Positions 44,869 through 54,028 are shown, counted from the first letter of the stretch. The stretch: 64,000 nt of DNA from Nitratireductor alexandrii (GCF_004000215.1 NZ_RBVY01000001.1:496001-560000), one strand, 5' to 3'. Numbers and translations are program-made. Notes: generated by a model from the letters alone, not told the origin.

Positions 44869-46227
44869 TCAGGGCTCGCGGTGGAGGTAGCGCCCGGCCG
44901 CGCCCTGCGCGCCGGCAAGAACGCCGTCCTCCACGAGAAGGTCGCCGCGCCGGATGGTGTGGGTCACCCGGCCGCGAAAGCGCATGCCCTCATAGGGCGA
45001 ATAGTCGGAATGGGACGGATAGTCGGCCGCGCGCACCGTAACGGCCGCGTCGGGGTCGACGATGGCGAAGTCCGCGTCATAACCCGGTGCGATCATCCCC
45101 TTGCCGGGCAGCGAATAAAGCGTAGCCACATTGCGCGAAACCGCCGCCGCCAGGTGCTCGATCGCAATGCCGCGTTTGTGGTGGCCTTCCTCGATCAGCA
45201 CCGGCAGGATCTGCGCCAGACCGGGAAAGCCAGCGCTCGCCGACCAGATGTCGGGCCCCTTTGTGGCGCGCTTGCGCGGAACGTGGTCGGAACCGATGGT
45301 CGCGATCTCGCCGGTGCGCACGCCTTCCCACAAGCCGTCGACGTCGGCCTGCGGGCGCAGCGGCGGATTGACCTTGCCGATGGGGCCAAGCGGGCTGTCG
45401 CGCGTCAGCGACAGATAGTGGATGCAGGTCTCGACATGGATCGGCGGCCGCCCAGGACGGCGCAACCGGCGCACGATCTCCAGGCTCTCGGCCGACGACA
45501 TGTGGACGATGTTGACCGGGCAGCCGGCCTTCTCGCCGAAAAAGGCGACGCGAAAGACGTTTTCGGCCTCCAGGAATCCCGGCGACTGCTCGTCCCATGC
45601 CGCCAGGTCGTCGCGTCCGGCCGCCTTCAGCGGTTCGCGGAACAACGGGATCACCTCGGTGTTCTCGCAATGGACGCCGACGACGCCGCCTTTGATGCGT
45701 GCGCCCGCCTGCAGCGCCGAATAAAGCAGCGCGTCGTCGACCTCGGTGAACCCCTTGGCCGCTCCCGTGGCACCCTTGTACATCAGATAGACTTTGACCG
45801 AGGTGACGCCGAAGCGCTTGGCGAGTGCCGGCAGCTCGGCCACGTGGCGGCGCGAGGTGACGCCGAAATGCAGCCCGAAATCGATCGCCGAGCGCGCCTC
45901 GGCGGCAGCCCGCCACGGCCCGGTCGAACTGCCCAGATCGTCGTGCCTCCAGAAGCTCAGCAGCCCCGTGACCCCGCCGAGCGCGGCCGTTCGGCTTTCG
46001 CTGGCCCAGTCGTTTTCCTTGTCGCCGAAGCCGATATGGGTGTGCGGATCGATGACGCCGGGCAGGATCCAGCGACCTTTGCAATCGATCACCCGCCGGC
46101 CTTGGGCCTTTTCCGCGGCGTCGAGGATGGCGCAGATCCGCCCGTCGCGTACGCCGATGCTGCCGGTGCGGACGCCTTCGCCCGGAAAGACGATCTCACC
46201 GCCCTTCAAAACCAGGTCGAATGTCAA
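44869..46227 (-). CDS. Cyclic amidohydrolase of the dihydropyrimidinase/allantoinase family
   Basis: A 452-residue binuclear-metal amidohydrolase that opens cyclic amides, imides or ureides. Metal ligands are the HTH motif in GVIDPHTHIGFGD, the probable carbamylated lysine in VKVYLMYKG, histidines in GVHCENTE and NIVHMSS, and Asp in IGSDHVPRK. It starts with TTG 46227 inside the stop of the NTF2-like gene, with AGAGG seven bases before. Dihydropyrimidinase, hydantoinase, allantoinase and imidases share this pattern; the substrate is open. Together with the amidase at 44135 it would convert a cyclic imide or ureide stepwise into an acid. Confidence 0.9.
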   Translation of the reverse strand: MTFDLVLKGGEIVFPGEGVRTGSIGVRDGRICAILDAAEKAQGRRVIDCKGRWILPGVIDPHTHIGFGDKENDWASESRTAALGGVTGLLSFWRHDDLGSSTGPWRAAAEARSAIDFGLHFGVTSRRHVAELPALAKRFGVTSVKVYLMYKGATGAAKGFTEVDDALLYSALQAGARIKGGVVGVHCENTEVIPLFREPLKAAGRDDLAAWDEQSPGFLEAENVFRVAFFGEKAGCPVNIVHMSSAESLEIVRRLRRPGRPPIHVETCIHYLSLTRDSPLGPIGKVNPPLRPQADVDGLWEGVRTGEIATIGSDHVPRKRATKGPDIWSASAGFPGLAQILPVLIEEGHHKRGIAIEHLAAAVSRNVATLYSLPGKGMIAPGYDADFAIVDPDAAVTVRAADYPSHSDYSPYEGMRFRGRVTHTIRRGDLLVEDGVLAGAQGAAGRYLHREP

Positions 46228-46625
46228 GATACGGCCTCTTTCTGCATCGACAAGATCCGCTCCCCGGCATCGTTCCACACCTCCTGGCGCACGATCTTTC
46301 CGTCGCGGATTTCGAAACGGTCGATGAAGCGGATGTCCTTGAAGGCGCTTCCGTCGAGCCATTCGCCGTAGAGTGTGCCGGTTACCAGTGCCTGGATGGA
46401 GCCGTCCTGTTCCCAGGCGCAGCTTTCGCCGATCGTTTTGCGCACCACGCGATAACGGCTGCCCGAATTGGCGACGATCTCGTCGATCGAGCCGAACCGG
46501 CGGTCGCCCGGAAACACCAACTGCGCGCCGTTTTGGGCGACGAGGCCGCGCGCGGTGTCGAGATCGCGTTCTTCCATCGCGGCAAGATAGGCAAGGGCGA
46601 GCCTGCGGCCGTCTTCAGGTGTCAT
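46224..46625 (-). CDS. SnoaL/NTF2-like protein
   Basis: A 133-residue single-domain protein of the NTF2-like fold: the N-terminal YLAAMEERDLDTARGLVA helix, then strands with FPGDRRFGSIDEIV and FIDRFEIRDGKIVRQEVWNDAG. Such proteins act as small isomerases, hydratases or dehydratases in degradation pathways, or simply bind ligands. Two ATGs stand side by side after AGGAGG; the second (46625) has the better spacing. It overlaps the aconitase-family gene before it by 11 bases. Confidence 0.8.
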   Translation of the reverse strand: MTPEDGRRLALAYLAAMEERDLDTARGLVAQNGAQLVFPGDRRFGSIDEIVANSGSRYRVVRKTIGESCAWEQDGSIQALVTGTLYGEWLDGSAFKDIRFIDRFEIRDGKIVRQEVWNDAGERILSMQKEAVS

Positions 46626-49332
46626 CATGTCCTCCTTGGTCCGACGCGATGCGTCGCGATTCCAGTCGTGCCAGCAGTGAGGCGAACAGACCGCCATTTT
46701 GCAACAGCGTGCGCTCGTGGCTGCTCGCCACGTCCACCCGGGCCGAAAACCTTTTTTCGCCGCCGGCCGTCCGGGCCGTCACGGTGACCGGGCGATCCGT
46801 CTCGACCGCGGCCCGCAGACCGTCGAAATCGTAGGCTTCGAAACCCGACAGGCCGAGCGAGGACGCGCTTTCGCCGTCGGCGAAGGTCATGGGCAGGATG
46901 CCCATGCCGATCAGGTTGGCGCGGTGGATACGTTCGAAACTTTCCGCCAAGACCGCCCGCACCCCGAGCAGTTTCGGCCCCTTTGCCGCCCAGTCGCGGC
47001 TCGATCCCATGCCGTAATCGGCCCCGGCGAGCACGATCAGCGGCACGTTCTGCCGGCGCCAGCTTTCGGCCGCCTCGAAAATGGTCACCGGCTCGGCGTC
47101 CGGCGCCGTGCGTGTCATTCCGCCCTCGCGACCGGGCGCGAGCAGGTTTTTCATGCGTTGGTTGGCGAAGGTGATGCGGGCCATGAAGTCGTGATTGCCG
47201 CGCCGTTGGGTGACGGCGTTGAAATTCTCCGGCTCGACCCCGGCGGCGATCAGGAAGCGTCCGGCCGGGCTGTCGGCCAGGATCTCGCCGCTCGGCGTGA
47301 TGTGGTCGGTGGTCAGAGAATCGCCGGCCCGCACCAGAACGCGCGCGCCTTCGATCCGCTCCGGCAGGGGCTCGTGCGGCCCGTCGAAGAAGGGCGGGCG
47401 CCGGATATAGGTCGAGGCCGGGTCCCAGGCGAAGCGCGGCCCGCTTGCCGTATCGAGTTCGTGCCAAAGCGCGGCCCCGTCGAACAGCGTGGCGTAGCTG
47501 TCGCGGAACCGGTCCGGCTGCTGGCTGGTCGCGACCAGACGCGCAAGTTCCTCGCCGTCGGGCCAGATGTCGCGCAGATAGACCGGCGCGCCGTCCTTGC
47601 CGGTGCCGAGCGGCTCTGTCTCGAAATCGACGTCGACGCGGCCGGCGAGCGCAAAGGCCACAACCAGCGGCGGCGAGGCGAGATAGCTCGCCCGGCAGGT
47701 CTTGTGGATCCGGCCCTCGAAATTGCGATTGCCCGACAGCACCGCCGCCGCCACCAGGTCGTTGCCCAGCACCGCCTCGGCGATGTCGGCGCGGATCGGT
47801 CCGGATTTGCCCGAACAGGTCGTGCAGCCATAGCCGACAATGTGGAAGCCCAGCGTTTCGAGCGGCTCCATCAGCCCGGCTTCGGCGAGATAGTCGCGCA
47901 CCAGCCGCGAGCCGGGCGCGAGCGAGGTCTTGACCCAGTCGGGCACCTGCAGGCCGTGTGCGACCGCGTTGCGGGCCAGAAGCCCGGCGCCGATCATCAC
48001 CGAGGGGTTGGAGGTGTTGGTGCACGAGGTGATCGCGGCGATGGTGATCGTGCCGTGGCGCAGCGGCGCGTTGAGCCCGTCGATCGTGACAGCGTCGTCG
48101 AGCCGGTCCGGCGCGAGGCCGAACCCGCCCGCGTCGACCGGCTTGGCGAGGACGTCGCGGAAGGCGGATTTGACTTCGGTCAGCGGCACCCGGTCCTGCG
48201 GCCGTTTCGGTCCCGCCACGCTCGGCGCGATCTGGCCGAGATCGATCCTAACGGTCTCGCTGAAGTCGATCGCCTGGTCGTGATCCTCCACGAACAGCCC
48301 GGATGCGCGCGCATAGGCTTCGACGCGCCGGACATGGTCGGGCTCGCGGCCGGAACGCGCGAGATAGTCGATCGTCATGGCGTCGATCGGGAAGAAGCCG
48401 ACGGTCGCGCCGTATTCGGGCGCCATGTTGGCCAGGGTGGCGCGCTCGGGCACGGTCAGCGTGGCGACGCCGGGGCCGAAGAACTCCACGAACGCACCGA
48501 CCACGCCGACCTTGCGCAGCCGTTCGGTGACGGTCAAGACCAGGTCGGTCGTTGTCGCTCCCGCTGGCAGGCGCCCCGTCAGCCTGACGCCGACGACACG
48601 CGGAATGCGCACCACATAGGCCTGGCCGAGCGCTGCCGCCTCGCCGTCGATGCCGCCCACGCCCCAGGCGAGCAGGCCGAGCCCGTTGACCATCGGCGTG
48701 TGGCTGTCGCAACCGAGCACGAATTCCGGCCCGGTGATGCGGCCGACGCCGGGCACGTCCTGTTCCTCCACCACGCGGGCGAGTTTTTCCAGGTGCACCT
48801 GATGGATGATGCCGGCGCCGGGCGGCACGACGCGCAGGCGCTGGAAGGCCTGCTGCGCCCATTTGAAGAACGCGTAGCGTTCGCGATTGCGCTGATATTC
48901 CCGTTCGATGTTGCGGGCCTCGGCGTCGGGCCGGCCGGCCACGTCGACGATCAGCGAATGGTCGACCACCAGCGTGACGGGAACCAGCGGCTCGATGGCG
49001 GCGGGGTCGCCGCCGGTCTCGGCAACCGCATCGCGCGCCGCGGCCAAATCCATCAGGACAGGCAGTCCGCTGGAATCGGGCAGGATCACGCGCGACACGC
49101 TCAGCGGGACGGTCAGTTCGGCCGCGTCCGGCGCCCAGGCCGCAAGCGCGTCCAGCGCGGCCGCGACATCCGCGCCCCCCAGCGCCTGGCGCGCGACGTT
49201 TTCCAGAACTATTCTCAGGCTTGCCGGCAGGCGTCGTATCCGTTTTCCGGCCAACGCGTCGAGCGCCACGCATTGCGCGGCCTCGCCGTTCGGGCCTTGA
49301 TAGCTTGCAAGTGGTATCTGGGGCGCTGTCAC
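46615..49332 (-). CDS. Aconitase family hydratase (AcnA/AcnD type)
   Basis: A 905-residue monomeric aconitase-type hydratase with a 4Fe-4S cluster. Cluster cysteines are in AITSCTNTSNP (about residue 440) and GYGCTTCSGKSG (about 500-505); the HTPMVNGLGLLAWGVGGIDGEAA stretch and the swivel-domain GMGSSRDWAAKG are intact. It starts with GTG 49332 after GAGGAAGG. It may hydrate cis-aconitate or a substituted form such as 2-methylaconitate; the sequence does not decide. It heads the hydrolase operon and is divergent from a GntR regulator, with two operator sites between, which is unlike a housekeeping aconitase gene. Confidence 0.92.
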   Translation of the reverse strand: MTAPQIPLASYQGPNGEAAQCVALDALAGKRIRRLPASLRIVLENVARQALGGADVAAALDALAAWAPDAAELTVPLSVSRVILPDSSGLPVLMDLAAARDAVAETGGDPAAIEPLVPVTLVVDHSLIVDVAGRPDAEARNIEREYQRNRERYAFFKWAQQAFQRLRVVPPGAGIIHQVHLEKLARVVEEQDVPGVGRITGPEFVLGCDSHTPMVNGLGLLAWGVGGIDGEAAALGQAYVVRIPRVVGVRLTGRLPAGATTTDLVLTVTERLRKVGVVGAFVEFFGPGVATLTVPERATLANMAPEYGATVGFFPIDAMTIDYLARSGREPDHVRRVEAYARASGLFVEDHDQAIDFSETVRIDLGQIAPSVAGPKRPQDRVPLTEVKSAFRDVLAKPVDAGGFGLAPDRLDDAVTIDGLNAPLRHGTITIAAITSCTNTSNPSVMIGAGLLARNAVAHGLQVPDWVKTSLAPGSRLVRDYLAEAGLMEPLETLGFHIVGYGCTTCSGKSGPIRADIAEAVLGNDLVAAAVLSGNRNFEGRIHKTCRASYLASPPLVVAFALAGRVDVDFETEPLGTGKDGAPVYLRDIWPDGEELARLVATSQQPDRFRDSYATLFDGAALWHELDTASGPRFAWDPASTYIRRPPFFDGPHEPLPERIEGARVLVRAGDSLTTDHITPSGEILADSPAGRFLIAAGVEPENFNAVTQRRGNHDFMARITFANQRMKNLLAPGREGGMTRTAPDAEPVTIFEAAESWRRQNVPLIVLAGADYGMGSSRDWAAKGPKLLGVRAVLAESFERIHRANLIGMGILPMTFADGESASSLGLSGFEAYDFDGLRAAVETDRPVTVTARTAGGEKRFSARVDVASSHERTLLQNGGLFASLLARLESRRIASDQGGHDDT

Positions 49333-49371
49333 GATCCGACCTTCCTCGATCAAGAAATATGGGGCGGTCGA

Positions 49372-49389
49372 AAAAGTGTCAACACTTTT
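49372..49389. promoter_or_regulatory. GntR-type operator, site A
   Basis: AAAAGTGT-CA-ACACTTTT, eight-base arms, lies 40 bases before the aconitase-family gene. Four related sites lie at 49455, 54102, 54267 and 54300. The common core is TGTNGACA or TGTCAACA, flanked by A and T runs, which suits a FadR-subfamily GntR protein such as the one at 49480. Confidence 0.68.
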
Positions 49390-49454
49390 GCCGGAAACCT
49401 CTTGAAGAATTCCTGAAGCTTGGCTATCCCTTGGGTCAGGCTCGATTTTGAACC

Positions 49455-49468
49455 AAAAGTGTCGACAG
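49455..49468. promoter_or_regulatory. GntR-type operator, site B (half-degenerate)
   Basis: AAAAGTGTCGACAG carries the left arm and core of site A; the right side merges with the ribosome site AGGAGG of the GntR gene. Binding here would block the regulator's own transcription or translation start. Confidence 0.6.
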
Positions 49469-49479
49469 GAGGAAGCGTC

Positions 49480-50151
49480 TTGCCGGAGCGCGAACAGTCT
49501 ACCCTGGTCGATCGGGTCACAAGCAAGATTTTCGAAATGCTGCTGTCGGGCGAGATACCGCTCGGTGGGCCGGTCAACGAGGCTGCGCTGGCCGAGCTCT
49601 TGTCGGTCAGCCGTGGGCCTGTGCGTGAGGCGGTCAAGCAGCTCCAGGGCCGTGGCCTGGTCGTCAAGGAGCCGTATCTCAAGGCGCGCGCGGTCGCATT
49701 GACCGTACCCGACATGGTGGAGATTTTTCAGCTTCGCGAGGCGGTCGAGGGCATGTCCGTGCGGCTTGCCACCCAACGCATGAGCGATGCCGAACTCGAC
49801 GATCTGCTCGCCGCGTTCTCCGACGCCAAGCAAAGGGGCGACGGTGTTGCGCTCGACGTGCATGTGCGCATCGCCGAGGGCAGCGGCAACGCCCGCGTCC
49901 GCGCGCTGTTGTGCGACGAGCTTTATTATCTGCTGCGTCTCTACCGCGCCCGCTCGGGCAAGGCGCCGGGCCGGCGCGAGGACGCCTTTGCCGAGCACTG
50001 GCAGATATTGCGGGCGATGAAGGCGCGCGACGCCGATCTCGCCGAATCGCTGATGCGTACCCATATCGGCCGCGCCACGCAGTCGCTCCAGGCGCTGCTC
50101 GAAACCGAAGCGCCGCCGCTTGGCGGCACCGAAGAGAGGAAAACCGGATGA
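49480..50151 (+). CDS. GntR family transcriptional regulator, FadR/FCD subfamily
   Basis: A 223-residue regulator with an N-terminal GntR winged helix (VTSKIFEMLLSGEIPLGGPVNEAALAELLSVSRGPVREAVKQL) and a C-terminal helical FCD effector domain (VHVRIAEGSGN, HWQILRAMKARDAD). It starts with TTG 49480 after a strong AGGAGG at seven bases. It overlaps the lyase gene by ATGA and is divergent from the aconitase-family operon. The five operator sites of one type in 49.3-54.4 kb make it the probable local regulator of the lyase, hydratase, transporter and dehydrogenase genes. FCD regulators usually respond to carboxylic acids. Confidence 0.9.
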   Translation: MPEREQSTLVDRVTSKIFEMLLSGEIPLGGPVNEAALAELLSVSRGPVREAVKQLQGRGLVVKEPYLKARAVALTVPDMVEIFQLREAVEGMSVRLATQRMSDAELDDLLAAFSDAKQRGDGVALDVHVRIAEGSGNARVRALLCDELYYLLRLYRARSGKAPGRREDAFAEHWQILRAMKARDADLAESLMRTHIGRATQSLQALLETEAPPLGGTEERKTG

Positions 50152-51095
50152 GCTCTGAGCCAAAGCAGCAGGCAACCCGCGCGCGCCGGATGCGCGACCT
50201 GATCGCGGCGGACGAGATCATCGTGTCGCCCGGCGTGTTCGACGGCTACAGCGTACGCGTGGTCGAGAAGATGGGTTTCAAGACCGCCTGCACCACCGGC
50301 GCCGGCCTGTCGAATTCACGGCTCGGCGTGCCCGATGTCGGCATCATGGGGCTGACCGACAATGTCGAGGCCTGCCGGATGATGGCGCGCAGCGTCTCCA
50401 TTCCCGTCATGGCCGACGCCGACACTGGTTACGGCAATCCGGTCACCGTCTACCACACCGTCCAGCGCTTCGAGGAGGCCGGTGTTGCCGGCGTCAATAT
50501 CGAGGACCAGGTCAGCCCGAAACGCTGCGGCCACATGACCGGCAAGGACGTGATCGACATGCGCGAGATGGCGCGCAAGATCGAGGCGGCCTGCGATGCG
50601 CGCAGGGACGACGATTTCGTGGTTCTGGCCAGGACCGACGCGATCGCCGTCGAGGGCATCGATGGCGCGATCCGTCGCGCCAGGCTCTATGCCAAGGCGG
50701 GCGCGGACATGGTCTTTGCCGACGCCATCGCCGGCGAGGAGCAGATCAAGCGCCTCGTCGAGGCCGTGCCGATCCCGGTCTCCGTCAATATGGGGTTCGG
50801 CATTCGCAACCGCCCGACGACGCCGTTGATCCCGATCCGCCGACTGGCCGAACTCGGCGTCAAGCGCGTGACCCTGCCGCGCATGCTGCCGGCGGCGGCG
50901 CTGATGGCGATGGAGAACGCGCTCGCCATCTTGAAGGATTCGATCCCCACCGGCGAGGTGGTCGACCGTCCCGACCTGCTGGTCGGCATCGACGACATCT
51001 GGGACCTGATGGAGCAGCCGCGCATCAAACAGATGGAAAACTACTATAATGACCTGAGCGGCGTGGTGGTGCCGGAGGAGCGCGCCGCCTCCTGA
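50148..51095 (+). CDS. Isocitrate lyase/PEP mutase family carbon-carbon lyase
   Basis: A 315-residue TIM-barrel lyase. The PKRCGH motif with Cys127 marks the true lyases (isocitrate lyase, 2-methylisocitrate lyase PrpB, 2,3-dimethylmalate lyase) as opposed to the mutases. Metal and substrate residues are Asp90 and Asp92 in ADADTGYGN and Glu119/Asp120 in NIEDQ. These enzymes split a 2-hydroxy acid into succinate or propionate plus glyoxylate or pyruvate. It is a PrpB-size protein, but no methylcitrate synthase gene is nearby. Coupled to the GntR gene, it would act after the aconitase-family hydratase. Confidence 0.9.
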   Translation: MSSEPKQQATRARRMRDLIAADEIIVSPGVFDGYSVRVVEKMGFKTACTTGAGLSNSRLGVPDVGIMGLTDNVEACRMMARSVSIPVMADADTGYGNPVTVYHTVQRFEEAGVAGVNIEDQVSPKRCGHMTGKDVIDMREMARKIEAACDARRDDDFVVLARTDAIAVEGIDGAIRRARLYAKAGADMVFADAIAGEEQIKRLVEAVPIPVSVNMGFGIRNRPTTPLIPIRRLAELGVKRVTLPRMLPAAALMAMENALAILKDSIPTGEVVDRPDLLVGIDDIWDLMEQPRIKQMENYYNDLSGVVVPEERAAS

Positions 51096-51154
51096 GCGGC
51101 CTCTGCCGGGCTCGCATTGCAGCCGGTCCGGGTGATGACCAACTTGGTTTTGCG

Positions 51155-51179
51155 AATGGCGCCCCTTGGGGGCGCCATT
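51155..51179 (+). terminator. Terminator hairpin after the lyase gene
   Basis: AATGGCGCCCC and GGGGCGCCATT form a perfect 11-base stem with a three-base loop, 60 bases after the lyase stop, followed by GTCGTTTCGG. It separates the lyase from the convergent tctA. Confidence 0.72.
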
Positions 51180-51273
51180 GTCGTTTCGGGCGTGCCGAAC
51201 GCGCGCATGTCGCCCGGTTTACCGAACTCGATGGTATCCGGTCGTGCTTGGCCTGCCTTTTTCCGGACGATAT

Positions 51274-51299
51274 CCGGCGCCGGCTCTATTCGGCGCCGG
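51274..51299. repeat. Inverted repeat spanning the tctA stop codon
   Basis: CCGGCGCCG and CGGCGCCGG are perfect nine-base arms around an eight-base loop that contains the tctA TAG stop at 51286-51288. On the minus strand it is followed by ATATCGTCCGG then a short A run rather than a T run, so it may stabilise the transcript more than end it. Confidence 0.5.
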
Positions 51300-52821
51300 C
51301 GCCTTCCCGGGTTTTCTTGGCGGCAGCGGTTTTGGCGAAGCGTGCCTTCAGTGAGGGTACCAGGGTCGCCACAAACAGGATTAGGGCGGCCGCGAGGAAG
51401 GCCGCACTGATCGGCCGGTCGATGAACGTGGTCAGGTCGCCGCGCGAGAACAGCAGCGCGCGTCGGAAATGCTGCTCGATCATCGGCCCCAGGATGAACC
51501 CCATCAAGAGCGGCGCGGTCGGGTATTGAAAGGCGTTCATCAGATAGCCGATCAGCCCGAAAACGATCACCATCAGCACGTCGAACGGGTTGTTGTTGAC
51601 GCTGTAGACGCCCACGCAGATGAAGAAGGTGACGGCCGGGAACAGGATGCGCTTGGGGATCGTCAGGATGCGCACCCACACCCCGATCAGCGGGATGTTG
51701 AGCACCAGAAGCATCACGTTGCCAACCCAGAAGCTGATCACCAGGCCCCAGAACAGGTCGGCGTGCTCGGTGAAGAATTCCGGCCGCGGCTGAATGCCGT
51801 GGATCATCATTGCGCCAAGCAGAACCGCCATCGCCGCGTCGCCCGGGATGCCCAGCGCCAGCGTGGGAATGAACGCGGCCTGGGTCGAGGCGTTGTTGGC
51901 GGCCTCGGGCGCGGAGATGCCCTCGATCGCGCCGCGACCGAACCGGCTCGGGTCTCGCGCCACCCGCTTTTCCAGCGCGTAAGCCAGGAAGGCCGCAAGC
52001 GTCGGGCCGGCGCCCGGCAGCGTGCCGATGAAGGAGCCGATGCCGGCGCCGCGGATGGTCGGCTTCCAGCATTGGCTGAGATCCTTGCGTGTCGGCACCA
52101 GGTCGCGCATGCGAACCTTCTGCAATTGCGAGGCGTCACGCTCCGGCGTTCCCGCGTTTTTGAGGATCTCGGCCACGCCGAACAGCCCCATCGCCATCGC
52201 CACGAGATTGAGCCCGTCCTGCAGTTCCAGGATGCCGAACGTGTAGCGAAGCTGCCCGGACGTGGTATCCATGCCCACCATGGCCAGCATCAGGCCGGCC
52301 ACCACCGAGACAACGCCCTTGACGGGATTGCCGAGCGACATCGTCGCCGCCGCGATCAGGCCCAGCAGCATGATGGAGAAATATTCGGCCGAGGAGAATT
52401 TGAGCGCCATGGCGCCGAGCGCCGGTGCGAAGCTCATCAAGAGCACGATCGCGAAGCAGCCGCCGAAGAAAGAGGTCAGCGTGGTGATGAACAGCGCCAC
52501 GCCCGCGCGTCCCTGCTTGGCCATCGGATACCCGTCGATCGCCGTCACCGCCGTCGTCGAGGTGCCGGGCAGGTTGAGCAGGATCGAGGCCGTCGAGCCG
52601 CCATATTGCGCGCCGTAGAAAATGCCTGCCAGCATGATCAGGGCGGCCATCGGTTCGAGGTGGTAGGTGACCGGCAGCAGCATCGCCACCGCCGCGAGCG
52701 GCCCGATGCCGGGCAGCACGCCGATAAACATGCCGACGGTCACGCCGAGGAAGCAAAACAGCAGCGCCTCGGCGGTTATCGCCGTTTCGATGCCGAGCGC
52801 CAGTCCGGAAATCAGGTCCAT
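51286..52821 (-). CDS. tctA: Tripartite tricarboxylate transporter, large membrane subunit TctA
   Basis: A 511-residue protein with about 11-12 helices, the transport channel of a TTT-type importer for di- or tricarboxylates, driven by the ion gradient. Family motifs are GVLPGIGPLAAVAMLLPVTYHL, the GSFIGTLPGAGPT repeat in the second half, and a KGVVSVVAGLMLAMVG region. It starts after GGAGGCTGAACC and follows tctB by three bases. The partner receptor is probably the TctC protein at 55862, encoded divergently. Confidence 0.94.
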   Translation of the reverse strand: MDLISGLALGIETAITAEALLFCFLGVTVGMFIGVLPGIGPLAAVAMLLPVTYHLEPMAALIMLAGIFYGAQYGGSTASILLNLPGTSTTAVTAIDGYPMAKQGRAGVALFITTLTSFFGGCFAIVLLMSFAPALGAMALKFSSAEYFSIMLLGLIAAATMSLGNPVKGVVSVVAGLMLAMVGMDTTSGQLRYTFGILELQDGLNLVAMAMGLFGVAEILKNAGTPERDASQLQKVRMRDLVPTRKDLSQCWKPTIRGAGIGSFIGTLPGAGPTLAAFLAYALEKRVARDPSRFGRGAIEGISAPEAANNASTQAAFIPTLALGIPGDAAMAVLLGAMMIHGIQPRPEFFTEHADLFWGLVISFWVGNVMLLVLNIPLIGVWVRILTIPKRILFPAVTFFICVGVYSVNNNPFDVLMVIVFGLIGYLMNAFQYPTAPLLMGFILGPMIEQHFRRALLFSRGDLTTFIDRPISAAFLAAALILFVATLVPSLKARFAKTAAAKKTREGAGAE

Positions 52822-52824
52822 GGT

Positions 52825-53265
52825 TCAGCCTCCCAGCGCCGACATCGGGATCTTGAGGCCGACGATGAAGATCAGCCAGCCGAAGGCGCACAGCCCCGCC
52901 GTGAGCAGAAGGGCGGAGCGCCAGGTCGTTTCCCGCTCGACCAGCGCGCACGAAAGAACCAGGATCGCGGTGGCCGGCAGGAAGCCGATCCGGTCGATCA
53001 GCAGCGCCCAGGCCAGAATGCCCCCCAGGATCATGACGAAAGGCCTGAGCCGCAACTCCACCGCGGTCTTTTCGGCTCTGCGGCTTTGCCAGGCCAGCAC
53101 CGCGCCGAGCCCGATCAGCAGGACGCCCAGCGCCACGGGGAAGAAGCCGGCGCCCATGCGCACGACGGTGCCCATCGGGTAGCCGATGGCGATGATCAGG
53201 TAGCCGGCGCCGAGCCCGACGACGACCAGGGCGGCCAGCAGTTCGTTGCGGTTGAAATCAGACAT
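52825..53265 (-). CDS. tctB: Tripartite tricarboxylate transporter, small membrane subunit TctB
   Basis: A 146-residue protein with four hydrophobic segments and a short cytoplasmic N-terminus, the usual size and layout of TctB. The GYLIIAIGYPMGTVVRMGAGFFPVALGVLL stretch is characteristic. A GGAG site precedes ATG 53265, and its start overlaps the SDR gene end by eight bases. Confidence 0.9.
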   Translation of the reverse strand: MSDFNRNELLAALVVVGLGAGYLIIAIGYPMGTVVRMGAGFFPVALGVLLIGLGAVLAWQSRRAEKTAVELRLRPFVMILGGILAWALLIDRIGFLPATAILVLSCALVERETTWRSALLLTAGLCAFGWLIFIVGLKIPMSALGG

Positions 53266-54028
53266 GCGGCCGGTCTCCAGTGGGCGCGGCGGGGGCGGTC
53301 AGGCCGGCAAGCGACAGGCCGCCGCAATGATAAAGGGTTTGTCCGGTGATCGCGCCCGCCTCATGCGACAGAAGAAAGCAGATCGTGGCCGCGATTTCAT
53401 CGGGCTTGATCAATCTCCCGAGCGGAGGCAGGGCGATCGGCGCTGCGGCGCGCGCACGGTCGGTGAGCTGCGGCGTGTCGGTCGGGCCCGGCGCCACCGC
53501 ATTGACGGTGATGCCGCGGGTCAGGCAATCGAGCGCCAGCGCGCGCACCAGCCCCTCGCTTCCCGCCTTGGAAGCAGAATAGAGCCCGCGGCCGCCGCGC
53601 CCCTGAGACGCGCGGCTCGACACCAGCACGATCCGACCGCGCCGGTCGGGCATGCCGGGCAGCAGCGTTTCGGCCAGGCGTTGCGGGGCGGCCACGTGGA
53701 GCCGCCACAGTCGTGCGCCCATATCTTCGCGCGTATCCGGGTCGTCGTCCGCTCTGAGTATGCCGGCCGCGTGCACCAGCCCTCCATAAGGTCGATCGAC
53801 GAGCCCGCGCAGCGCCGCCTCGATGCCGGCCGCCGTGGCAAGGTCGGCCCGCAGCGCGTGGTATCGGGGATGCGAAAGGCCCCTGTCTGCGGGCGCGATA
53901 TCTATGCCGTCGACGAACCGGCCTTGCTCGAGCAGTCGTAGCGCGACCGCGCGACCGATCCCCGAGGCCGCGCCGGTGACGAGAATGCGGTCGTTTCGCG
54001 AGGTCCTTGACGTGTCACTGTCGGGCAT
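53258..54028 (-). CDS. Short-chain dehydrogenase/reductase
   Basis: A 256-residue classical SDR. The cofactor motif is TGAASGIGRA, and the catalytic Tyr and Lys are in YSASKAGSEG with Ser in LVSSRA; the NAG-equivalent is HAAGI. The C-terminus carries the usual GQTLYHCGG. It probably oxidises or reduces a hydroxy or oxo intermediate of the carboxylate pathway. ATG 54028 has only a weak ribosome site. It is the first gene of the minus-strand SDR-tctB-tctA operon, with operator site C 74 bases upstream. Confidence 0.9.
   Translation of the reverse strand: MPDSDTSRTSRNDRILVTGAASGIGRAVALRLLEQGRFVDGIDIAPADRGLSHPRYHALRADLATAAGIEAALRGLVDRPYGGLVHAAGILRADDDPDTREDMGARLWRLHVAAPQRLAETLLPGMPDRRGRIVLVSSRASQGRGGRGLYSASKAGSEGLVRALALDCLTRGITVNAVAPGPTDTPQLTDRARAAAPIALPPLGRLIKPDEIAATICFLLSHEAGAITGQTLYHCGGLSLAGLTAPAAPTGDRPHV

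Noticed and set aside
46615-51095. Methylcitrate (propionate) cycle
   Set aside because: An aconitase-family enzyme and a PrpB-like lyase are present, but there is no methylcitrate synthase or PrpF, and the operon instead carries hydrolases and a tricarboxylate transporter.
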